Of a stretch of 64,000 bases of DNA, positions 55,010-64,000 are shown in pieces (within the stretch, counting starts at the first letter, position 1; each line of letters starts with the position of its first letter). A model generated the notes under the pieces. It saw only the letters and a list, made by a program, of their open reading frames with translations. It had not been told where the DNA came from and did no database searches. This stretch comes from Enhygromyxa salina (GTDB taxonomy: Bacteria; Myxococcota_A; Polyangia; Nannocystales; Nannocystaceae), in the NCBI RefSeq assembly GCF_002994635.1, contig NZ_PVNL01000135.1:186001-250000 (forward strand), in the 5' to 3' direction. A program made the position numbers and the translations under genes.

Positions 55010-55561
55010 ATGACGCGCCCCGCCTTGCTCACCGCTTGCCTCGCTCTCGTGCTGTCTTGCTTCGTGCCCGCTTGCGACGGCGGTGATGACTCGGCCGACA
55101 CCAACGCCGACGCGACCACGACGACGACCGGCGCCATGCCCTGCGGAACCGAGTGGGCCGAGAAGGACGGCATGACCGAGTCGATCATGGACGCCTGGGG
55201 AGCGCCGTGCATGCAGAAGTCCGACTGCACCCCCGTGCTGGGTGAGGACGCCGAGTGCGTGACCAATATCTTGGGCGTCTACGATCTGCCGGGGGGCTTC
55301 TGCACCAAGTACTGCGAGCTGCCCGACACGATGACGACCTACATCCACGACGCGGCCGACTGTGACCCGGCCGGCGGCGTGACCTGTGTCGGCGCCAAGG
55401 ATCTGTTCACGGCCTGCATCATCCCGTGTGAGAACGACAGCCAGTGCGGGCGTGAGGGCTACGGCTGCCGCACGATGCCGACCTTGGCGTCCGAGGGTGA
55501 TCCAACCTTCTGCCTGATGAACACGGTCGACTGTTGCACGACCGACTCCGGCGAGTGTTGA
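55010..55561 (+). CDS. Cys-rich lipoprotein
   Basis: A 183-residue lipoprotein. Signal peptide to lipobox VPAC (Cys about residue 22), a short Asp/Thr linker (ADTNADATTTTTG), then a disulfide-rich domain with about fourteen Cys: CGTEW, CMQKSDCTPVLGEDAECVTN, CTKYCELP, CENDSQCGREGYGC, CLMNTVDCC. It resembles many Nannocystaceae Cys-rich surface proteins; no known fold assigned. A 7-base inverted repeat CGCTTCG/CGAAGCG (54963-54969 and 54981-54987) flanks a TTGACG upstream and may mark its promoter. Eight bases separate it from the next gene, so they are likely co-transcribed. Confidence 0.82.
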   Translation: MTRPALLTACLALVLSCFVPACDGGDDSADTNADATTTTTGAMPCGTEWAEKDGMTESIMDAWGAPCMQKSDCTPVLGEDAECVTNILGVYDLPGGFCTKYCELPDTMTTYIHDAADCDPAGGVTCVGAKDLFTACIIPCENDSQCGREGYGCRTMPTLASEGDPTFCLMNTVDCCTTDSGEC

Positions 55562-55568
55562 GCCGGGG

Positions 55569-56540
55569 ATGACCGACACGCTCGAGCAAGGTCCGCCCGT
55601 GCTGCTCGACGGCGCGATGGGGACCGAGCTCGCCGAGCGAGGCTTCGAGCTGCGTGGGCCGCTGTTCAGCGCGCGGGCGCTGCTCGACGCCCCCGAGCTG
55701 GTCGAGCAGATCCACTGGGACTACCTGTGCGCGGGCGCCCAGGTGTTGACCACCAACAGCTTTGGCCTCCACGCCGCCAGCTTGGCGAAAGCCGGGGTCG
55801 CCGAGCGCCAGGCCGAGCTCGCGCGCCGCAGCGTCGAGGTGCTCGAGCAGGTTCGGACCCGGGCGCGCGCGCGCGGATCGGACATGACGCGGTTTCGGAT
55901 CGCCGGCTCGATCCCGCCGCGACCGCCCGGTGGCGAGCGAGCGCTGGCCCGGGCCGAGTATCGAGCCTACGCCGACGGACTGGCCGACGCGGGCGTGGAT
56001 CTGCTGCTGCTCGAGACCTTCACCAACGTGGACGCCGCCCGCCTCGCGCTCGAGGGCCTCGCGGGTGTCGAGCTGCCGGTGTGGCTGTCGGTCGTCGCCG
56101 GGCTCCCCACTCCCGGCCAATCAGCCCCCGACGGCACCCGGCTGATCAGCGGGGACAGCTTCGAAGATCTCGGTCAGCTGCTGCGCAGTGAGACCCACCG
56201 CGTGCCTGACGCGCTGCTGATCAACTGCACACAGATCGACGCGGTCCCGGCCGCGCTCGATGCCCTCATCCGCGCGAGCGCCGAGCTCGAGCTCCCGCTC
56301 GGCTTCAGCCCGCACCTTGGCCGGCGCCGCTACGACGGGGTCTGGATCGACCGCATCATTGGACCCAAAGTCTTCGCGGCGCAGATCCAGGCATGGATGA
56401 AGGTACGCCCCCGACTGATCATCGCGGGCGCCTGCTGCGGTTCGCGCCCAGACTACATCGCCGCCATGCAGCACAGCCTGATGCCGAGCGAGGCCGCGCG
56501 TGAGCAGGCATTCGTGCGCCTGGCCCAGCTGCTTCCCTGA
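55569..56540 (+). CDS. Homocysteine S-methyltransferase family protein
   Basis: A 323-residue TIM-barrel methyltransferase. LLDGAMGTELAERG at the start and AGAQVLTTNSFGLH are the family strands; zinc ligands appear as Cys in LLINCTQID (about residue 217) and the double Cys in IAGACCGSRPDYI (about 296-297). This is the Hcy-binding domain (PF02574) used by MmuM, betaine-homocysteine methyltransferase and MetH; here it is a stand-alone protein. Methyl donor unknown (S-methylmethionine or betaine are possible). GGGG before the ATG may act as ribosome binding site. Confidence 0.88.
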   Translation: MTDTLEQGPPVLLDGAMGTELAERGFELRGPLFSARALLDAPELVEQIHWDYLCAGAQVLTTNSFGLHAASLAKAGVAERQAELARRSVEVLEQVRTRARARGSDMTRFRIAGSIPPRPPGGERALARAEYRAYADGLADAGVDLLLLETFTNVDAARLALEGLAGVELPVWLSVVAGLPTPGQSAPDGTRLISGDSFEDLGQLLRSETHRVPDALLINCTQIDAVPAALDALIRASAELELPLGFSPHLGRRRYDGVWIDRIIGPKVFAAQIQAWMKVRPRLIIAGACCGSRPDYIAAMQHSLMPSEAAREQAFVRLAQLLP

Positions 56541-56611
56541 CACCCCAGAAGTCTGGGCGGGCGCAGCTAAAACGTCACCCTCGTGGCCGCCGCGGATCGT
56601 ATCGTCACTGC

Positions 56612-57751
56612 GTGCAAGCGGATCCCAGCGGCGCGGTGGAACTCGGTGAGGTGATCGGTCGCGAGGCCGACGTCGATCGGCTCTGGACCGCGCTGGTCAC
56701 CAGCAACGTGATCCTCACCGCGCGCCCCGGGGTCGGCAAGACCACGGTCGCCCGACTAGCGATCGCCGACGCCCCGACCGGGTGGACGGGTCGGCGGATC
56801 TCGCTTGGCCAGCTCAAAGGTCCAGCCGCGGCCGCGGCTGCGATCATCGAGTCGCTCGCGCGGGACCCCGACGCGGGCGAGACACTTCGTGCCGCGGTCG
56901 CGTCGGTGCTCGACGGCAAGGGCCAGGTGTCGGCCACCAAGCTCGAGGGTGATCCAACCTCGGCCCTGCGCGCGGCGATCGAAGCCCAGCTCGACGACCG
57001 GGCGGTCGGCTTGATGCTGGTCCTCGATGACGTCGATCGCTTCTTGTCGGCGTCCGCCACCGCGGAGAGTCACGACCTGCTCGCGCTGACCGAGAGCCTC
57101 GCCGAGCTCAGCGGCCCGGACACGCGGGTCCGGTTGTTGTTGATCAGCAACACGCACCTGGATCGCACGCTCGCGCGGGTCCGGCCGTCGCTGTCTACTT
57201 CACTGTTCGAGCGCTGCGCTCGCGTGACCCTCGAGCAGCTGCGGCCCGAGGCCGGCGCTCGGCTTGTCACGTCGCTGCTGCTGGGCGAGAGCATCACCGC
57301 CCGAGATCGCGCCGCGCTGGCCCGCTCGCTCGCCGACGACTGCGACCACGTGCCGCGCTGGATCCACTGCGCCGTCGCCCACTTCGTCAAGCGCCGCAAG
57401 CCGATCGTCGACGGTGATCTCGAGCGCTGCATGGTCGCCGCCGTCGCCGATCTCGACCGCGAGCCGTGGGCGCTGCGCCGCGAGCTCGCGCCCGTGCTCG
57501 ACGACTACGAGCAGCCGAAGCAGGGCATCGCGTTGTCGATCCTCGATCAGCTCGCGCTCGCCGAAGAACACGCGCTGACCGTGAGCGACCTGCGTCGACA
57601 ACTGGCGATGGAGACCACGATCGACGAAGACGCGATCCGCAGGGTCGTCCGCGAGCTGTGCGACGATCAGCTGGTCGCCGAGCTCGGCGGCAGCCTGCAG
57701 TTTGGCGGCGAGCTGCTGCGCCTGGCGTGGCTCAAGCTGCGCTTTATCTAG
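56612..57751 (+). CDS. AAA/STAND-like P-loop ATPase
   Basis: A 379-residue ATPase. VELGEVIGREADVDRLWTAL precedes Walker A ARPGVGKTTVARL (about residues 37-49) and Walker B GLMLVLDDVDRFL (about 131-143), with a sensor-1-like RLLLISNTHLDRT; the C-terminal third is a helical/winged-helix segment (LSILDQLALAEEHALTVSDL, RRVVRELCDDQLVAELGG). The layout is like ORC1/Cdc6-type or STAND NTPases; no effector domain is attached. GTG start. It overlaps the convergent hydrolase gene by four bases. Function unknown. Confidence 0.75.
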   Translation: MQADPSGAVELGEVIGREADVDRLWTALVTSNVILTARPGVGKTTVARLAIADAPTGWTGRRISLGQLKGPAAAAAAIIESLARDPDAGETLRAAVASVLDGKGQVSATKLEGDPTSALRAAIEAQLDDRAVGLMLVLDDVDRFLSASATAESHDLLALTESLAELSGPDTRVRLLLISNTHLDRTLARVRPSLSTSLFERCARVTLEQLRPEAGARLVTSLLLGESITARDRAALARSLADDCDHVPRWIHCAVAHFVKRRKPIVDGDLERCMVAAVADLDREPWALRRELAPVLDDYEQPKQGIALSILDQLALAEEHALTVSDLRRQLAMETTIDEDAIRRVVRELCDDQLVAELGGSLQFGGELLRLAWLKLRFI

Positions 57752-58659
57752 CGCCCCGCACCCAAGAATTCGGCGACGGTGGGGATGAACCGCGGCTCGG
57801 TCAGGTGCCCGTCGTTGTGGCCCCCATCGAGCTCGACGAACGCGATCCGCGTCGCGGCTCCGGCCTCCGCGGCGGCCTCGAGGGCCTGACCGTGGCTCGC
57901 CGGGATCAGCTCGTCAGCTGACGAGTGGGCGATCAGCACCGGCGAGTTGACCGTCGCGATCAGCTCGCGCGAGGGGTAGTCGAGCTTGCGCTCGAACCAC
58001 CCGACGGGCAGCCATGGGTACACCTGCTTGCCGATGTCCATGGTCGAGGTGAAGCTCGACTCGACGATCAGCGCGGCCGGGGGCATGCCGGCCTTGCTGA
58101 CCCGCGCGGCCTGGTCGATCGCCACCGCCCCGCCCAGCGAGCGCCCCCACATCACGATCTCGCTGGGGTCGTAGCCGCGCTCGTCGACCAGGTAGCGCCA
58201 GGTCGCGAGCACGTCGAGCCGCGTGCCGTCGACGGTGGGCCGGCCCGTGCTCTCGCCGTAGCCGCGGTAGTCGAAGATCAGCACCGCCAGGCCCAGCTCA
58301 CGCAGCCCGCTCAGCACGTTGATGCGGCCGCCGATGTTGCCCGCGTTGCCGTGACAATAGAGGACCACCCACGCCGGTCGCTCGACCCCGGGCGCTGGCT
58401 CGGCGGGCAGGAACCACCCCACCAGCGTCTGGCCGTCCTCGGTGGTGATCTCGACGCGCTCGTAGTCCCAGCCGATCTGCTTGGGCGTGCTGCCGAGGTG
58501 CGGGCTCGGGTAGAACAACAGCCCCTCGGGCCGGAGCAACAACAGCGCGATCAGCCCCAGCACCAGGCCTACCGTCGCCAGCAGGCTCCACCGCACGACC
58601 TTGCGCAGCAGGCTGGGGGCCTGGTGGGGCTCGACCTCGCTCGACGGCTCAGCGCTCAC
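57748..58659 (-). CDS. Membrane-anchored alpha/beta hydrolase
   Basis: A 303-residue hydrolase with one N-terminal membrane helix (WSLLATVGLVLGLIALLLL, about residues 22-40). Core motifs: YCHGNAGNIGGRI (oxyanion HGN), DYRGYGESTGRP, nucleophile Ser in MWGRSLGGAVA (GxSxG), Asp in HSSADELIPASHG, His in LDGGHNDGH. The fold is that of the ABHD12/13-like (Bem46) serine hydrolases. GTG 58659 gives a sensible N-terminus; longer frames upstream lack conservation. The active site faces the periplasm if the N-terminus is inside (inference). Substrate unknown. Confidence 0.88.
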   Translation of the reverse strand: MSAEPSSEVEPHQAPSLLRKVVRWSLLATVGLVLGLIALLLLRPEGLLFYPSPHLGSTPKQIGWDYERVEITTEDGQTLVGWFLPAEPAPGVERPAWVVLYCHGNAGNIGGRINVLSGLRELGLAVLIFDYRGYGESTGRPTVDGTRLDVLATWRYLVDERGYDPSEIVMWGRSLGGAVAIDQAARVSKAGMPPAALIVESSFTSTMDIGKQVYPWLPVGWFERKLDYPSRELIATVNSPVLIAHSSADELIPASHGQALEAAAEAGAATRIAFVELDGGHNDGHLTEPRFIPTVAEFLGAGR

Positions 58660-58759
58660 GCTCGCCAAGATACCAGCGGCCAGACGGTGGGGGGACCGCA
58701 GGCGCCTCGTCTGCACGACCTGGACTCGCCTCGCTCCGGGGTCGGTGTAGATTGGTTGC

Positions 58760-60637
58760 GTGAGCCGTCGGACCCACGCCTTGCTGCCGCTCGCGCTCAT
58801 GGTGATGGCGAGCTGCCGCGGGCCGCTGCCCGCTGGCGAGGACGCGACCGGCGACACGAGCGACAGCGACCACACCCAGGCGGACACGGGCACCGACGAC
58901 ACCGGGGGCGATGACCCGTTCGAGTGCGTGCCATGGCCCGCGTCCCCACCCGCGCTGGGCCTCGGCGAGCCGACCACGCTGAGCTTCGCCGACGTGACGA
59001 GCGCGGTCGGCCTGCTCGACACAGCGTACTTCCCCGGCGACTGGCCCCCCACCTGCGACCCGAACGGCGAGGGCTGGGTCGGCACCCCGTGCAAGATGTA
59101 CGTGCAGGGCGGAGGCGCGGCGGTCGGTGACTTCGACGACGACGGCTGGCCCGACATCTACCTGACCCGGCTGGTCGGCCGCGATCTCTTGTTTCGCAAC
59201 ATGCTCGGCGAGGGCGGCGAGCCAGCGTTCCTCGAGATCGGCGCCAGCGTGGGCCTGGTCGATGAGTTCGGCGGCAACGGAGCCGCGTGGGTCGACGTCG
59301 ACGGCGACGGCGATCTCGATCTGTACGTGACCTCGATGGCGATCCCCGGCCGGTTTTGGTTCTACCGCAACGAGCTGGCCCAGACCGGCGAGGCCAGGTT
59401 CGTCGAGGACGCGGCAGCGCGGGGCCTCGCGCTCGACGACGGGCTCCCCCACTTTGGGTTCTCGATCGGCGTGGGCGACTACGACCGCGACGGCTGGCTC
59501 GACCTCCACACCAGCGAGTGGTGGCCCGGCGGCAGCCCGACGGCCACCACCCACCACGCTCGATTGCTGCGCAACCTCGGCCCCGACCAACCCGGCAGCT
59601 TCGAGGATCTCACCCTCGTCGGCGGCGCCTCGATGTTGATGCTCAACCCCGCGGGCCTCCACGCGTTCTCGCCGACCTTCGTGGATCTCGATGAAGACGG
59701 CTGGCAAGACCTCGCGTTCGTCAGCGACAACGCCACCAGCCGACTGTTTTGGAACCGCGCCAGCCACGACGGCGCCGACCCCAGCTTCGTTGACGGCACG
59801 CCCAAGGCCGGCGTCTCGATCGAGCGCAACGGCATGGGCTCGACCTTCGGCGACGTCGACGGCGACGGTCACCTCGACTGGTACGTCAGCGCGATCTTCT
59901 CGCCCAACTCGGAGCTCGAGTGCGGCAACCCGATCTGTGGCACCGGCGGCAACCGGCTGTATCGCAGCATTGGCCCGCGCTGCTTCGAAGAGCTCGGCGA
60001 GGCATACGGGCTCAACGTCGGCGGCTGGGGTTGGGGCACGACCATGTTCGATCCCGACAATGACGGCGACCTCGACATCGTCGAGACCAACGGCTTTCAA
60101 GTGCCGCACGGCCAGCCGAACACGGCCTTCACCGGACATCCGCTGCGATTTTGGCGTAACGGCTCGGAGCAGGCTGGCCAGCTCGAGTTCGCCCAGCAGT
60201 CGGGCCAGGTCGGCCTGAGCGACACCGGCCAGGGCCGCGGACTCGTCGCGTTCGACTACGACCGCGACGGCGATGAAGACCTGCTGATTGTCGACAACAG
60301 CGGCAAGTACGGGAGCGGGACCAAGCTGTGGCGCAACCGCAGCGACGAGGCCGACAGCCCCAACGCGTGGCTGGATGTGGAGCTAGACGGACACGCGGGC
60401 AATCGCCACGGAGTCGGCGCGCGAGTCGAGCTGCAGCGTGAAGTCGGCGGGCCCGTGCAAGTGCGGGTGATTGGGGTGAACAGCCACTTTCTCGGCCACG
60501 GCGAGTACCGAGCCCACTTCGGACTTGGCCCTGGCGATGAGCCGGTCGCGCGGGTGCGGGTGATCTGGGCCAGCGGTGCCCAGAGCTCGATCGACGACGT
60601 GAATGTTGGGCAGGTCTTGGAGCTGGCGGAGCCCTGA
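58760..60637 (+). CDS. FG-GAP/ASPIC-UnbV lipoprotein
   Basis: A 625-residue lipoprotein from GTG 58760. Lipobox MASC (Cys about residue 19), Asp/Thr linker to about 50. It then has repeated FG-GAP/VCBS blades (VGDFDDDGWPDIYLT, WVDVDGDGDLDLYVTSM, VGDYDRDGWLDLHTS, FDPDNDGDLDIVETN, FDYDRDGDEDLLIV) and ends in an ASPIC/UnbV domain (about 535-615: GNRHGVGARVELQREV, GVNSHFLGHGEYRAHFGLG, VRVIWASGAQSSI). This is the CRTAC-type architecture. Calcium binding and adhesion at the surface are expected. It is divergent from the hydrolase gene. Confidence 0.9.
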   Translation: MSRRTHALLPLALMVMASCRGPLPAGEDATGDTSDSDHTQADTGTDDTGGDDPFECVPWPASPPALGLGEPTTLSFADVTSAVGLLDTAYFPGDWPPTCDPNGEGWVGTPCKMYVQGGGAAVGDFDDDGWPDIYLTRLVGRDLLFRNMLGEGGEPAFLEIGASVGLVDEFGGNGAAWVDVDGDGDLDLYVTSMAIPGRFWFYRNELAQTGEARFVEDAAARGLALDDGLPHFGFSIGVGDYDRDGWLDLHTSEWWPGGSPTATTHHARLLRNLGPDQPGSFEDLTLVGGASMLMLNPAGLHAFSPTFVDLDEDGWQDLAFVSDNATSRLFWNRASHDGADPSFVDGTPKAGVSIERNGMGSTFGDVDGDGHLDWYVSAIFSPNSELECGNPICGTGGNRLYRSIGPRCFEELGEAYGLNVGGWGWGTTMFDPDNDGDLDIVETNGFQVPHGQPNTAFTGHPLRFWRNGSEQAGQLEFAQQSGQVGLSDTGQGRGLVAFDYDRDGDEDLLIVDNSGKYGSGTKLWRNRSDEADSPNAWLDVELDGHAGNRHGVGARVELQREVGGPVQVRVIGVNSHFLGHGEYRAHFGLGPGDEPVARVRVIWASGAQSSIDDVNVGQVLELAEP

Positions 60638-60652
60638 TTTCAGTACAGCTTC

Positions 60653-61549
60653 TCAGCGCAGCTTCGAGCGCGAGTCGGCCAGCGCAGCGGAGATCCCCGA
60701 GGCCACCCGCAGCGCCTCCACGGTCTGCGCGACATCGTGAACCCGCACCACAGCGGCCCCGTGCGCCGCAGCGACCACCGCCGCGACCACGCTCGCGAGC
60801 TCCCGCTCTTCGACCGGCTTGTCCCCCGCGAGCACGCCCAAGAACCGCTTGCGGCTCGCGCCGATCAACACCGGGAACCCACACCGCGCCTCGAGAAACT
60901 CGCTCGCGGCGACCAGCGCGGCCGACTGCGCGCCGGTCTTGCCAAACCCGATCCCCGGGTCCAGCACGATCTGCTCGCGCGCGACCCCAGCCGCGAGCGC
61001 GCGCGCGACCGCCTGCTCGAGCTCGTCGGCGATCTCTCCGAGCAGATCATCAAACTGAACCCGCGCCTGCATCGTCGCCGGCTCGCCGCGCAGGTGGCTG
61101 ATCACCAACCCCGCCCCAGTCGCGGCCACGACCTCCGCCATGGCTGGATCCGCGAGCCCGCTGATGTCGTTGACGATCGCCGCCCCAGCTTTCAGCGCCT
61201 GCCTGGCGACGACGGCGTGGCGGGTGTCGACGCTGATCGGCACCGACGCGAGCGCAGGGTCGGCGCGGAGCGCCTCGATGATCGGCAGCACCCGCGCGAG
61301 CTCGGTCGCCTCGTCGACCGGATCGGCCCCCGGTCGCGTCGACTCGCCGCCGACGTCGAGGATGTCCGCGCCCTGCTCGACCCAGCGCCGACACTGACCC
61401 ACGACGACCGAGACGTTGGGTCGACTGCGCGACTCGACGATCCAGCGACCGCCGTCGTGAAAGCTGTCCGGCGTGACGTTGACCACCGCCATGACCAGGC
61501 ACCGGTCGAGCGAGAGCGCTGCGTGGGCGTGGTGCCAGGTGCGGGTCAC
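60653..61549 (-). CDS. folP: Dihydropteroate synthase
   Basis: A 298-residue DHPS catalysing condensation of 6-hydroxymethyl-7,8-dihydropterin pyrophosphate with p-aminobenzoate in folate synthesis. Motifs in order: VMAVVNVTPDSFHDGGR (loop 1), ADILDVGGESTRPGADPVDE (loop 2), VPISVDTRHAVVARQALKAG, NDISG, LDPGIGFGKT, IGASRKRFLG and VRVHDV. Length is typical. GTG 61549 starts the standard N-terminus (MTRTWHHAHAALSLDRCLV); the open frame upstream is not conserved. Divergent from the helicase gene; other folate genes are not adjacent. Confidence 0.95.
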   Translation of the reverse strand: MTRTWHHAHAALSLDRCLVMAVVNVTPDSFHDGGRWIVESRSRPNVSVVVGQCRRWVEQGADILDVGGESTRPGADPVDEATELARVLPIIEALRADPALASVPISVDTRHAVVARQALKAGAAIVNDISGLADPAMAEVVAATGAGLVISHLRGEPATMQARVQFDDLLGEIADELEQAVARALAAGVAREQIVLDPGIGFGKTGAQSAALVAASEFLEARCGFPVLIGASRKRFLGVLAGDKPVEERELASVVAAVVAAAHGAAVVRVHDVAQTVEALRVASGISAALADSRSKLR

Positions 61550-61676
61550 GGCGGGGCGTTCATACCCCAGTCGCCCGAGACTCGGAACCTGTGGCGGCGG
61601 GTGGCGGCGCCCCGCACACCTCGCTTCGCTTGCGCCCGACAGGTCCACCCAGTAAAAGTCCCGGCCGGTCGCCGCG

Positions 61677-63746
<2,070 letters not shown>

Positions 63747-63777
63747 GTCTGCCCACAAACTGGCCACAATCTGCAGA

Positions 63778-63799
63778 AGCGGCCCGCGGTCCGGCCGCT
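63778..63799 (+). terminator. Hairpin after helicase gene
   Basis: AGCGGCC/GGCCGCT stem with an eight-base loop, 32 bases after the helicase stop. No T tract; probable but not proven terminator. Confidence 0.4.
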
Positions 63800-63821
63800 G
63801 TTCGTGGTAGACAAAAACCAG

Positions 63822-64000
63822 ATGTCGACAGAGAGAGTGCCGCGGGTCGCCGAGGTCGGGCGGCTGTTCATCATCCACCACGCCGAGCCTCCAGACCTCG
63901 ACGAGGCCAAGGCGGAGATCGATCTCTACAAGGTCCTCGTCCAGCGAGTCGGCCGCGCGCCGATGTTGATGGTGCCCGACAAGATCCTGCCGCCCATGGG
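63822..64000 (+). CDS. Hypothetical protein (3' truncated by window end)
   Basis: The first 59 residues of a gene running off the window, from ATG 63822. Peptide: hydrophobic strand VGRLFIIHHAEPPDLDEAKA followed by a helix (EIDLYKVLVQRVGRAPMLMV). The alternation suggests an alpha/beta cytosolic protein, possibly STAS/SpoIIAA-like, but too little is present for an assignment. Confidence 0.55.
   Translation, partial: MSTERVPRVAEVGRLFIIHHAEPPDLDEAKAEIDLYKVLVQRVGRAPMLMVPDKILPPM

Noticed and set aside
53029..55266. 745-codon minus-strand frame across exonuclease III and thiolase
   Set aside because: Both genes on their true frames carry full catalytic motif sets; this frame has none.

Overview
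The window looks like chromosomal DNA of a high-GC myxobacterium, most likely of the Nannocystis/Plesiocystis/Enhygromyxa group (order Nannocystales). This is an inference from gene style: about a third of the genes are secreted lipoproteins, several with Gly-Asp (GDGDGD) or Ser/Thr/Asp linkers and a Cys-rich CDPGL-type motif; there are FG-GAP/VCBS and ASPIC/UnbV surface proteins, a Ser/Thr kinase fused to TPRs, and a MYXO-CTERM-like tail. No rRNA, tRNA, CRISPR array or insertion sequence was recognised.

Layout. 1-8.4 kb: 3' end of ftsI, lipoproteins, a ParB-like fragment, an O-methyltransferase, an M50-type membrane protease, a glutathione transferase, a DUF2293 protein and a DUF4349 lipoprotein. 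8.5-13.7 kb: an ArsC/Spx-family gene interrupted by an in-frame TGA exactly at its first redox Cys, followed by a SECIS-like hairpin (a probable selenoprotein), then a VOC protein, recA, a lipoprotein, an SDR and an M28 peptidase. 13.7-18.9 kb: a probable iron-acquisition locus, with a lipoprotein divergent from a second lipoprotein plus a TonB-dependent receptor and Fur-like palindromes between them. 19-27.2 kb: a PAS-STAS regulator, a BNR-like lipoprotein, a fibrinogen-like lipoprotein, a secreted zinc metalloprotease with a coupled Cys-rich lipoprotein, and a secreted amidase. 27.3-31.4 kb: a gamma-glutamylcyclotransferase-like protein, a large kinase-TPR protein and an amphi-Trp protein.

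31.4-39.6 kb is the most accessory-looking stretch: a LuxR-type HTH protein, a radical SAM enzyme overlapping by 4 nt a 739-residue protein whose C-terminal half resembles the pore-forming domain of Cry delta-endotoxins, an FG-GAP lipoprotein, and a two-gene unit made of an AvcD-like anti-phage deoxycytidylate deaminase and a DUF488-like protein.

39.6-64 kb is mainly housekeeping and envelope genes: a CBS protein, an SseB-like protein, a membrane-fused spermidine-synthase-like protein, a bifunctional salicylyl-CoA 5-hydroxylase/oxidoreductase, lipoproteins, an APC permease, exonuclease III, a thiolase, a homocysteine methyltransferase-like protein, a P-loop ATPase, an alpha/beta hydrolase, an ASPIC/UnbV lipoprotein, folP, a UvrD/PcrA-type helicase and the start of an unknown gene at the right edge.

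The strongest candidates for something new are the TGA-containing ArsC/Spx gene with its hairpin, the Cry-like protein/radical SAM pair, and the DUF488-like partner of the AvcD homologue. Many starts are GTG or lack a clear ribosome binding site, so start positions are less certain than stops.
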